A stretch of DNA of 5,968 bases from Cyclobacteriaceae bacterium. GTDB lineage: Bacteria > Bacteroidota > Bacteroidia > Cytophagales > Cyclobacteriaceae. Made by a program: the position numbers and the translations under genes. The stretch lies in contig JAIENH010000369.1 of NCBI GenBank assembly GCA_019751475.1, positions 1 to 5,968 on the forward strand, in the 5' to 3' direction. The notes under the pieces are model-generated. The model did not search any database, was not told where the DNA came from, and saw nothing but the letters and a program-made list of their open reading frames with translations. Each line of letters starts with the position of its first letter. Position 1 is the stretch's first letter. Of this stretch, positions 1 to 5,494 are shown piece after piece.

Positions 1-10
1 TGATAACGGT

Positions 11-1504
11 ATGAGCTACCAGCACACTCTCTCATCACGCGCACTTACCCTGAGTGACCTCCGCACGCTCGTGGAAAAGGATTGCACGCTCCTCCTGTCA
101 GAAGAATCAAAGCAAAAGATCGTCCGCTGTCGCGAATACCTTGATAAGAAAATCGCGACCACCTCACAACCGCTGTACGGCATCAACACGGGCTTTGGCT
201 CGCTCTACAACAAAAACATTTCGAAGGACGATCTTGAAAAACTGCAAGACAACCTGGTGAAGTCGCATGCCTGCGGTACAGGTCCGGAGATACCCGAGTC
301 CATCGTGCGATTGATGTTGTTTCTAAAAGTGCAGTCACTGTCATACGGATATTCTGGTGTACAACTGGAAACTGTACAGCGATTGACTGACCTCTTTAAT
401 ATAGGAGTGTATCCAAAAGTTTTTGAAATGGGCTCGCTGGGCGCATCTGGCGACCTTGCACCGCTTGCGCACTTATCGTTGCCCTTATTGGGGTTGGGCG
501 AAGTAAATTTTGAAGGCAATACATTTCCGGCTCACGAAATCCTGGCGCGATTTGGATGGCAGCCCATTCATCTCAAGGCGAAAGAAGGCCTGGCATTGCT
601 GAATGGCACGCAGTTTATGAGCGCCTTTGGCGTGTGGTGCACCGTAAATGCTCACCGACTGTTGGCGCTGGCTAACCAGATTGGTGCGCTGTCCTTAGAT
701 GCATTTGATGGGCGCATCGAACCATTCGACAAAAAAGTGCATGTTATTCGTCCTCAGCGTGGCCAATGGAAAGTGGCCGATGCTATTCAAAACATCCTGA
801 AGGGCAGCCAGCTTATCGCGCAATCAAAAAAGCATGTGCAAGATCCCTATTCCTTCCGCTGCATACCCCAAGTGCATGGCGCAAGTTTAGACGCTATTGA
901 ATACGTCACCGAAGTTATCCTCGCAGAAGTAAACGGTGTCTCCGACAATCCAAACATCTTCCCGGAAGAAGACGAAATCATCTCAGCTGGAAATTTTCAC
1001 GGACAGCCGTTGGCACTGGCCCTGGATTTTCTTTGTATCGCTGTCGCGGAATTGGGAAGCATTTCAGAAAGACGTACGTATCAACTGATAAGCGGAGCGC
1101 GCGATCTGCCCAATTACTTAGTGGCCAATCCGGGTTTTAACTCCGGACTGATGATACCTCAATATACAGCTGCCTCGCTGGTAAGCCAGAATAAACAACT
1201 TTGCACGCCTGCTTCGGTGGACTCCATTGTATCGTCCAACGGGCAGGAAGACCACGTGAGCATGGGTGCCAATGCCGCCCTCAAGGCATACCGGGTAGTC
1301 AATAATGTGTTCTCCATACTCGCCATCGAGTTGATGACAGCCGCCCAGGCACTTCACTTTCGAAGACCCTTAAAAACATCGCCCCGGCTGGAGGAGTTTG
1401 TAAATACTTTTCGCGCGATTGTACCGTTTATGGAGACAGACCGTTTGCTTCACGATGACCTGGTGAAGGCTGAAGCGTTTTGTAAAAAGTTTGATCATGC
1501 ATGA
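11..1504 (+). CDS. hutH: Histidine ammonia-lyase (histidase)
   Basis: Cytoplasmic enzyme that eliminates ammonia from L-histidine to give trans-urocanate, the first step of histidine degradation. The 497-residue product has the usual length for the family and appears complete. Visible motifs are YGINTGFGSL (residues 56-65), NLVKSHACGTG (81-91, with His86), GSLGASGDLAPLAH (141-154), NGTQ at 198, QDPYSFR (277-283), GNFHG with Phe329, and QEDHVSMG with Glu413. Ala145-Ser146-Gly147 should cyclise to the electrophilic MIO cofactor. Tyr56, His86, Asn198, Gln277, Tyr280, Arg283, Phe329 and Glu413 match the catalytic set known from the Pseudomonas enzyme. The SHA motif and the QED glutamate favour histidase over the related tyrosine and phenylalanine lyases. 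No other hut gene is in view. Only ten bases lie upstream, so promoter and operon context on the left are unknown; no strong ribosome binding site is seen. The stop overlaps the next gene's first possible start. Confidence 0.95.
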   Translation: MSYQHTLSSRALTLSDLRTLVEKDCTLLLSEESKQKIVRCREYLDKKIATTSQPLYGINTGFGSLYNKNISKDDLEKLQDNLVKSHACGTGPEIPESIVRLMLFLKVQSLSYGYSGVQLETVQRLTDLFNIGVYPKVFEMGSLGASGDLAPLAHLSLPLLGLGEVNFEGNTFPAHEILARFGWQPIHLKAKEGLALLNGTQFMSAFGVWCTVNAHRLLALANQIGALSLDAFDGRIEPFDKKVHVIRPQRGQWKVADAIQNILKGSQLIAQSKKHVQDPYSFRCIPQVHGASLDAIEYVTEVILAEVNGVSDNPNIFPEEDEIISAGNFHGQPLALALDFLCIAVAELGSISERRTYQLISGARDLPNYLVANPGFNSGLMIPQYTAASLVSQNKQLCTPASVDSIVSSNGQEDHVSMGANAALKAYRVVNNVFSILAIELMTAAQALHFRRPLKTSPRLEEFVNTFRAIVPFMETDRLLHDDLVKAEAFCKKFDHA

Positions 1505-3474
1505 GTGAAGGGGTTTCGGTAGATTTGTACAGATTGAAAGTCGTGAACATCAGACCATCACATAATGGAGCTAAACACCGGTGGCCTGTCGATAAATGGA
1601 CAGTAGTGGGCCTGCTGTTTTGCTGCCTTATTAGCACGGTAGCCATTGCACAACCTTACCCCAGTCGTTTGGGCCGCTTCCAGGTAGACCAGAAAAAAGG
1701 ATGTGCGCCTTTCACCATCACATTGACGAATCTGTTGGCAGGTGACTGCACACCCGGCAAGCCCTGCGTGATGGACTACGAAGGCAATAATACCCAGCAG
1801 CAAAATCAATTCTCTTACACATACACCAAGGCAGGCACTTACACACTTAAAGTAATCTACCAAAGCATCGGCCAAGATGATATTGTGATCACGGTGGTTG
1901 AAAATACTCAGCCTAATTTTGAGATTTATGCCTGTTCCGGCAACAAAGCCTCTATTAGGGTGGTGGATAACAAATATGAGCAGTACGTTATTGACTTTAA
2001 CAACGATGGTATCGCAGAGTCCACACTTCCTTTCTCGAATAATATTTTAACACCGCCCTACACGTATACGGTGCCTCCTACTACGTACACTACGGCAGTT
2101 CGTGGCCGCAACTTAAACTCAGCTGACAACTGCAGTGCCAAGACCCAACAGTTTCAACCAATACCTACGCTGCCCACACCTCGCATTAATCTTCTCACAG
2201 CCGTGGATGCAGCTACCATCAAACTTGATTTCACTACTGCCGTCAATATTCAATACCGACTCGAAATTGCCATTAACAACTCGGCTAATTTTCAACTTTT
2301 CCAAACACTCTATGGCATCAACACTCTCACCGTGCCCAATCTCCGCTTAGATGACAACTACTATTGTTTCAGGCTCAGCGCCTTTGATCCTTGCAACAAT
2401 CAAAACAACTATTCAGCGATTATCTGTAGCCAAAAACTGACAGTAACAGCACAAAGCGATGTCAACCAAGTAGTGTGGGCCACGGGTGGCGGAGCAGCAA
2501 CGTATACCATTAACCGGAACAAAAGCCCCTATCGTACGCAGAGCAACATCAACTTGTCAGACACCGACATAGTGTGCAAGACCGACTATTGCTACCAGGT
2601 TGTGTCCAACTTTGCCGGGGGCGCAAGAAGTATCTCGTTAGAAAAATGTGTTCAATCCTTCTCAACAAAAATTCCAACCGCTGTCGAAAACATCAGTGCC
2701 GTATCAACAGCCAACACCGCAGACCTTACCTGGCAGCAAGACCCTAGGTTCATTCCCATCAACTATTCTGTTTTCCGCGCTTCCAACAGCAACAACTTTG
2801 GATTTTTTACCACAGCACCCGAGGCCAAACTCACAGACAATACCTATAACCTTGAAGGAAAATTCTGTTACCAAATGGAATACACCGATAAGTGCGGTAA
2901 CTCCAGTCCGAAGGGATCCATCGCCTGCCCGCTACGACTCACGGGAAATCTTGATAAGAACAATTCCATCACACTTTCGTGGAATAAATACACCGGCTGG
3001 AAGAGCGGGGTAAAAAATTATGTAGTGGAGAAATTCAATCTACAAGGGTCTCTTATCAAAACATTTATTGTGACTGATACCGTGTTGGTAGATGATCAAC
3101 CCGATGACGCAAATCAATATGTGCGTTATAGTATCAAGGCACAACCCAACCAGGGAGGCGTGGCCTTGTCCATCTCCAACCCTGTTGAGTTTATTAAGAA
3201 TGCGAACTTATATCACCCATCCGCCTTCACACCCAATGGCGACAATCTGAATGATACATTTACGGTTAATGGTCAATTCATCGCAAAGATCAGTTTGAAG
3301 ATTTTCGACCGGTGGGGTGCGTTACTTTTTGCTTCTGACAAGAACGAAGCCTGGGACGGGCAATTTAGCGGCAAGCAGATGCCAGCAGCCGTCTACATCT
3401 GGAAGGCTGATATCAGCGACCTTGCGGGTCGCACCTTTTCAGAAGAGGGCACCGTTTCGTTGATTCGCAATTAG
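1501..3474 (+). CDS. Secreted PKD/FN3-like protein with C-terminal gliding-motility (CHU_C, T9SS type B) sorting domain
   Basis: Predicted cell-surface or secreted protein of 657 residues. A hydrophobic segment (about 34-50, ending AIA before Gln51) looks like a Sec signal peptide, but it follows an unusually long 33-residue N-terminal stretch. A PKD-like domain follows (about 58-133, with the typical YTKAGTYTLKV strand), then an extended beta-rich region with FN3-like units. Three units carry a repeated cysteine pair spaced 19-20 residues apart: 289/309, 364/383 and 456/476. Residues 570-657 form the CHU_C domain: AFTPNGD at 575-581, then FDRWG and the WDG-containing segment. In this family the domain directs export through the type IX secretion system. 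Specific function is unknown; adhesion or matrix binding is inference. The first ATG overlaps the hutH stop by 4 bases. A TAnnTTTG-like box at 1520-1527 lies inside the reading frame, so the true start may be later, for example TTG at 1534 or GTG at 1543. The TAG stop lies in the arm of a palindromic element. Confidence 0.88.
   Translation: MSEGVSVDLYRLKVVNIRPSHNGAKHRWPVDKWTVVGLLFCCLISTVAIAQPYPSRLGRFQVDQKKGCAPFTITLTNLLAGDCTPGKPCVMDYEGNNTQQQNQFSYTYTKAGTYTLKVIYQSIGQDDIVITVVENTQPNFEIYACSGNKASIRVVDNKYEQYVIDFNNDGIAESTLPFSNNILTPPYTYTVPPTTYTTAVRGRNLNSADNCSAKTQQFQPIPTLPTPRINLLTAVDAATIKLDFTTAVNIQYRLEIAINNSANFQLFQTLYGINTLTVPNLRLDDNYYCFRLSAFDPCNNQNNYSAIICSQKLTVTAQSDVNQVVWATGGGAATYTINRNKSPYRTQSNINLSDTDIVCKTDYCYQVVSNFAGGARSISLEKCVQSFSTKIPTAVENISAVSTANTADLTWQQDPRFIPINYSVFRASNSNNFGFFTTAPEAKLTDNTYNLEGKFCYQMEYTDKCGNSSPKGSIACPLRLTGNLDKNNSITLSWNKYTGWKSGVKNYVVEKFNLQGSLIKTFIVTDTVLVDDQPDDANQYVRYSIKAQPNQGGVALSISNPVEFIKNANLYHPSAFTPNGDNLNDTFTVNGQFIAKISLKIFDRWGALLFASDKNEAWDGQFSGKQMPAAVYIWKADISDLAGRTFSEEGTVSLIRN
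1520..1527 (+). promoter_or_regulatory. Possible Bacteroidota -7 box upstream of a shorter start of the CHU_C-domain gene
   Basis: The sequence TAGATTTG fits the Bacteroidota -7 consensus TAnnTTTG. It lies just after the hutH stop and before the signal peptide region of the next gene. The nearest upstream TTTG (1490-1493) leaves a 26-base gap, longer than the usual roughly 19-23, so the match is incomplete. If real, transcription would begin near 1534, which would rule out the ATG at 1501 for transcripts made from here. Confidence 0.3.
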
Positions 3475-3492
3475 AAACCATCTCAAAAATAC
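3470..3492 (+). repeat. Left terminal inverted repeat of the palindromic element
   Basis: This arm pairs with 3597-3619 with a single mismatch, including a perfect run of 15 bases (3478-3492, CCATCTCAAAAATAC). It contains the TAG stop codon (3472-3474) of the upstream CHU_C-domain gene. Confidence 0.85.
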
Positions 3493-3568
3493 TTTTGAGC
3501 GCGTCTGTCATTCCGTCCCGATGGATCGGGATAATCCGGAATCCCAAGTTAGATGTGCTAAACTTGAG

Positions 3569-3590
3569 ATTGCGGGTCGCTGCCCGCAAT
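3569..3590 (+). repeat. Perfect 8-bp hairpin within the element
   Basis: ATTGCGGG and CCCGCAAT flank the 6-base loop TCGCTG. It is GC-rich but has no following T-run, so it is not a standard intrinsic terminator. It is most simply an internal palindrome of the surrounding element. Confidence 0.6.
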
Positions 3591-3596
3591 GACCAT

Positions 3597-3619
3597 GTAT
3601 TTTTGAGATGGGTTCTAAT
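3597..3619 (-). repeat. Right terminal inverted repeat of the palindromic element
   Basis: Reverse complement of the left arm at 3470-3492 with one mismatch; the perfect core GTATTTTTGAGATGG is at 3597-3611. It lies 120 bases before the ybaB start, outside the predicted ybaB promoter. Confidence 0.85.
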
Positions 3620-3707
3620 AATTATTACTTGTAGCGGCTGGTGTTGGCCTTTACTCAAAATGGCTTGGGCTGGCATAAATTCGCAACTTTATTTCCGCCA
3701 ACTCCAT

Positions 3708-3715
3708 TACATTTG
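3708..3715 (+). promoter_or_regulatory. Predicted -7 box of the ybaB-glycosyltransferase operon
   Basis: TACATTTG, followed by C, is a full match to the Bacteroidota -7 consensus TAnnTTTG. Transcription would start near 3720-3722, leaving an untranslated leader of under 20 bases before the ATG at 3739. No good TTG is seen at the -33 position; only a T-rich ACTTTATTT stretch (3686-3694) is present. No Shine-Dalgarno sequence follows, which is normal in this phylum. Confidence 0.55.
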
Positions 3716-3738
3716 CATCCCGTTTAAACAACGTTGCT

Positions 3739-4074
3739 ATGCTGGATATGATGAAAATGATGGGCAAAGTAAAAGAGATGCAAGCCCGCATGAAAGAAGC
3801 GCAGGATAACCTGGAGAAAATCACTGCCTCCGGTGAGGCCGGTGCCGGCATGGTGAAGGCGACCGTCAACGGAAAGAAAAAGATCATGGCCGTAGAAATT
3901 GACCCGGCCATTCTAAATCAAAACGATAAAGTTCTTGTGCAGGATCTGGTAGTAGCCGCCATCAACAAAGCCATGGAAGAAGCGGAAGTAAAAGCCAAAG
4001 AAGAACTGAAGAAAAGTACCGAAGGCCTTTTGCCCAACATACCCGGTCTGGATCTAAGCAGCATGATGGGATGA
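3739..4074 (+). CDS. ybaB: YbaB/EbfC family nucleoid-associated DNA-binding protein
   Basis: Small cytoplasmic protein of 111 residues, the usual family length. Known members form tweezer-shaped dimers that bind DNA and act as nucleoid-associated proteins. The N-terminal helix is rich in Met, Lys and Glu (residues 1-29, MLDMMKMMGKVKEMQARMKE). The family's most recognisable block follows at about 32-55: the Gly-rich GEAGAGMVKATVNG, then a lysine run and AVEID. A charged C-terminal helix (about 66-97) leads to a tail ending in SSMMG. The start at 3739 fits the -7 box at 3708-3715; ATGs at 3748 and 3751 are possible but would shorten the helix. In many bacteria ybaB sits between dnaX and recR; here those are absent, and the gene overlaps a glycosyltransferase gene by ATGA, suggesting a shared transcript and coupled translation. 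A regulatory link to that gene's function is not shown by the sequence. Confidence 0.93.
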   Translation: MLDMMKMMGKVKEMQARMKEAQDNLEKITASGEAGAGMVKATVNGKKKIMAVEIDPAILNQNDKVLVQDLVVAAINKAMEEAEVKAKEELKKSTEGLLPNIPGLDLSSMMG

Positions 4075-5084
4075 GGAACATCGCTGTCGTCATTCTTAAT
4101 TATAACGGTCGCGAGCTTCTATCCAAATTTCTACCGGGGGTTGTTCAACACAGCGGCACCGCACGCATCGTGGTGGTTGACAATGCCTCCACCGATGACT
4201 CTACGGTTTGGGTGCGGCAGAATTTTCCCGGCATAGAATTAATCACCCTTCCGAACAATTTTGGATTTTGTGGCGGCTACAATGTAGCGTTGAAAAAAAT
4301 TCAAGCAGACTACTACGTGTTGCTCAACTCCGATGTGGAAGTGACCCAAGGTTGGCTTGACCCATTAACAAAAGCATTGGATCAAAATCCCGCAGCAGCG
4401 GCCGTGCAGCCAAAAATTCTTTCTCATCGTCAGCCCACTCATTTTGAATATGCCGGGGCTGCAGGCGGCTACCTCGATTCACTGGGGTATCCGTTTTGTC
4501 GCGGTCGTTTGTTTTACGTAATGGAAGAGGACGAGCAACAATACAATGATCAGAAGGATATTTTTTGGGCCTCGGGCGCATGCATGATGGTTCGCAGTGA
4601 GTTGTTTCATCAAATGGGTGGTTTTGATGAAGACTTCTTTGCCCACATGGAAGAGATTGATCTCTGTTGGCGGTGGCAGCGTGCAGGTCATCGAATTTTG
4701 TATGAAGGTAGCAGCACGGTGTATCACCTGGGAGGCGCTACGCTCCATGCCTCCAATCCAAGAAAGACGTACCTGAACTTTAGAAATGGTCTAAGTCTAC
4801 TGTATAAAAACCTTCCTACTGGTGAGCTCTTGATCAAATTCCCGTTACGCATCATACTTGACTGGATCGCCTCTATCAAATTCTTATTCGATGGCACCAC
4901 CCGCGATGCGTGGGCCGTGATGCGGGCTCATTTCAATTTCATTAGCCGATGGGGCCGTGAGCACGACCGTAGGAAACATAGCCGTAACCTTGGGTTTAAA
5001 AGAATACCCAGCCGTTACTCGGGATCAGTCGTGTGGAAGTTCTTCATCCTGGGCGTACGGAAGTACACCGACCTGGGGGCCTAA
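4071..5084 (+). CDS. Family 2 glycosyltransferase, rhamnosyltransferase-like
   Basis: Predicted cytoplasmic or membrane-associated enzyme of 337 residues that transfers a sugar from a nucleotide donor, probably during surface polysaccharide or lipopolysaccharide synthesis. The GT-A fold is clear: VVILNYNG at 6-13, VVVDNASTDDS at 34-44 with nucleotide-binding Asp37, NNFGFCGGYN at 62-71, and LLNSDVEV at 84-91 supplying the metal-binding Asp88-x-Glu90. FWASGACMMVRSELF at 165-179, GGFDEDFFAHMEEIDLCWR at 183-201 (candidate catalytic acidic residues) and a conserved tail Tyr-His-Leu-Gly-Gly complete the pattern of the WbbL/RfbF-like branch. The C-terminal part has a mildly hydrophobic stretch (about 254-275) and many basic residues, which may hold it at the membrane; no clear transmembrane helix is seen. 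Donor and acceptor sugars cannot be read from sequence. Its ATG overlaps the ybaB stop by 4 bases, and its stop overlaps the stop of the convergent pspC-type gene. Confidence 0.93.
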   Translation: MRNIAVVILNYNGRELLSKFLPGVVQHSGTARIVVVDNASTDDSTVWVRQNFPGIELITLPNNFGFCGGYNVALKKIQADYYVLLNSDVEVTQGWLDPLTKALDQNPAAAAVQPKILSHRQPTHFEYAGAAGGYLDSLGYPFCRGRLFYVMEEDEQQYNDQKDIFWASGACMMVRSELFHQMGGFDEDFFAHMEEIDLCWRWQRAGHRILYEGSSTVYHLGGATLHASNPRKTYLNFRNGLSLLYKNLPTGELLIKFPLRIILDWIASIKFLFDGTTRDAWAVMRAHFNFISRWGREHDRRKHSRNLGFKRIPSRYSGSVVWKFFILGVRKYTDLGA

Positions 5085-5326
5085 AAGTCGAGTACCGAAC
5101 TGCTGCTTTTGCGCAAGTGCTTTCGCATGTTGAGCAGGAAAGCAAGGCCCAGGTAGACAATCACCGGGGAGCCCAGCGTAAGAAATGAGGCGTAGATAAA
5201 GAACAAACGTATGCTGGACGAGGCAATGCCCAGTTTTTCACCTAAGGCAGAGCAAACCCCAAAAGCGTGCTCCTGAAAAAAGTGCTGCAAACGTTTCATT
5301 TGGCTATTCATACCTTCTATCTTCAT
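5081..5326 (-). CDS. Small PspC-domain membrane protein
   Basis: An 81-residue product matching the PspC domain, a family named after phage shock protein C, which senses envelope stress in enterobacteria; stand-alone short versions are common in Bacteroidota and their role is poorly known. The domain core covers residues 10-70: MKRLQHFF, then GVCSALGEKLGI (23-34) and Ser-Ser-Ile-Arg-Leu-Phe, followed by a hydrophobic hairpin or two short membrane helices (about 39-67, with Gly-Ser-Pro near 52-54). A basic RKHLRK and serine-rich tail (68-81) should face the cytoplasm. Three in-frame ATGs are possible: 5326, 5311 and 5299 (5' ends on the minus strand). The last starts right at the conserved MKR of the domain, so the true protein may be 72-81 residues. 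No other psp genes are visible. The gene converges on the glycosyltransferase gene and is divergent from the lipoprotein gene. Confidence 0.85.
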   Translation of the reverse strand: MKIEGMNSQMKRLQHFFQEHAFGVCSALGEKLGIASSSIRLFFIYASFLTLGSPVIVYLGLAFLLNMRKHLRKSSSSVLDF

Positions 5327-5369
5327 TTACCTGAGTAAAACGCGCTTTATCGAAAGAAAAACCGTTTCG

Positions 5370-5377
5370 CAAAGATA
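5370..5377 (-). promoter_or_regulatory. Predicted -7 box of the pspC-type gene
   Basis: Read on the minus strand this is TATCTTTG, followed by C, a full match to TAnnTTTG. Transcription would begin near 5363, leaving a leader of roughly 37 bases to the first ATG at 5326. I see no TTG at the expected upstream distance, so the call rests on the -7 box and position alone. Confidence 0.5.
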
Positions 5378-5430
5378 ACTCGCCCTTGGCTAAGGCAGGA
5401 CACCCCCGCTCTTTATTTTTTTGACTATAA

Positions 5431-5461
5431 TTGCAAAAAAAACGCTATAACTGTAGCTTTG
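5431..5461 (+). promoter_or_regulatory. Predicted Bacteroidota promoter of the lipoprotein gene
   Basis: TTG at 5431-5433 and TAGCTTTG at 5454-5461 are separated by 20 bases, matching the Bacteroidota -33/-7 arrangement well. The expected transcription start near 5468 gives a leader of about 27 bases to the ATG at 5495. The spacer is A-rich. This is the best promoter match in the window. Confidence 0.7.
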
Positions 5462-5494
5462 ACACTCCTTATAAAAACCTTAAAATTACCATCC

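Larger units (their letters stand above)
3470..3619. mobile_element. MITE-like palindromic element with 23-bp terminal inverted repeats
   Basis: A non-coding element of about 150 bases. Its ends, 3470-3492 and 3597-3619, are inverted repeats matching at 22 of 23 positions; the one mismatch is A3477 against G3612. Inside are further palindromes: CTCAAAA/TTTTGAG (3482-3488/3493-3499), a 13-bp stem with a 5-base bulge (3510-3522 with 3525-3531 and 3537-3542), an 8-bp stem with one bulged base (3545-3552/3558-3566) and a perfect 8-bp stem ATTGCGGG/CCCGCAAT (3569-3576/3583-3590). GTCATT (3507-3512) and AATGAC (3588-3593) add a further outer pairing. TA dinucleotides at 3472-3473 and 3616-3617 could be a target duplication, as for IS630/mariner-type MITEs. 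It carries no credible gene and would need a transposase in trans. The alternatives are a REP-like dispersed repeat or a large transcription terminator for the upstream gene. One copy only is visible, so mobility is inferred. Confidence 0.65.

Noticed and set aside
11..1504. Tyrosine ammonia-lyase of a flexirubin or aryl polyene pigment cluster
   Set aside because: Bacteroidota pigment lyases as I recall them have a NQDIVSMG-type motif; this protein has QEDHVSMG and SHACGTG, the histidase pattern, and no pigment genes are next to it.
3569..3590. GC-rich hairpin as an intrinsic terminator of the CHU_C gene
   Set aside because: No T-run follows the stem and it is nested among other palindromes of the element; termination by the larger inverted repeat remains possible but is unsupported.
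3470..3619. CRISPR array or tandem repeat
   Set aside because: The repeats are inverted, occur as nested pairs and show no regular direct-repeat and spacer pattern.
3413..3676. Minus-strand open frame of 87 codons across the end of the CHU_C gene and the element
   Set aside because: It is antisense to a well-supported gene end and to the repeat, with low-complexity product and no promoter or domain.
3495..3809. Plus-strand open frame of 104 codons spanning the intergenic region and the ybaB start
   Set aside because: It runs through the inverted-repeat element and into ybaB in another frame; the product has no family features and begins inside the palindromic repeat.
5421..5431. E. coli-like TTGAC followed by TATAAT
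   Set aside because: The two motifs abut instead of being about 17 bases apart, and the Bacteroidota housekeeping sigma factor uses TTG/TAnnTTTG, for which a better match lies at 5431-5461.
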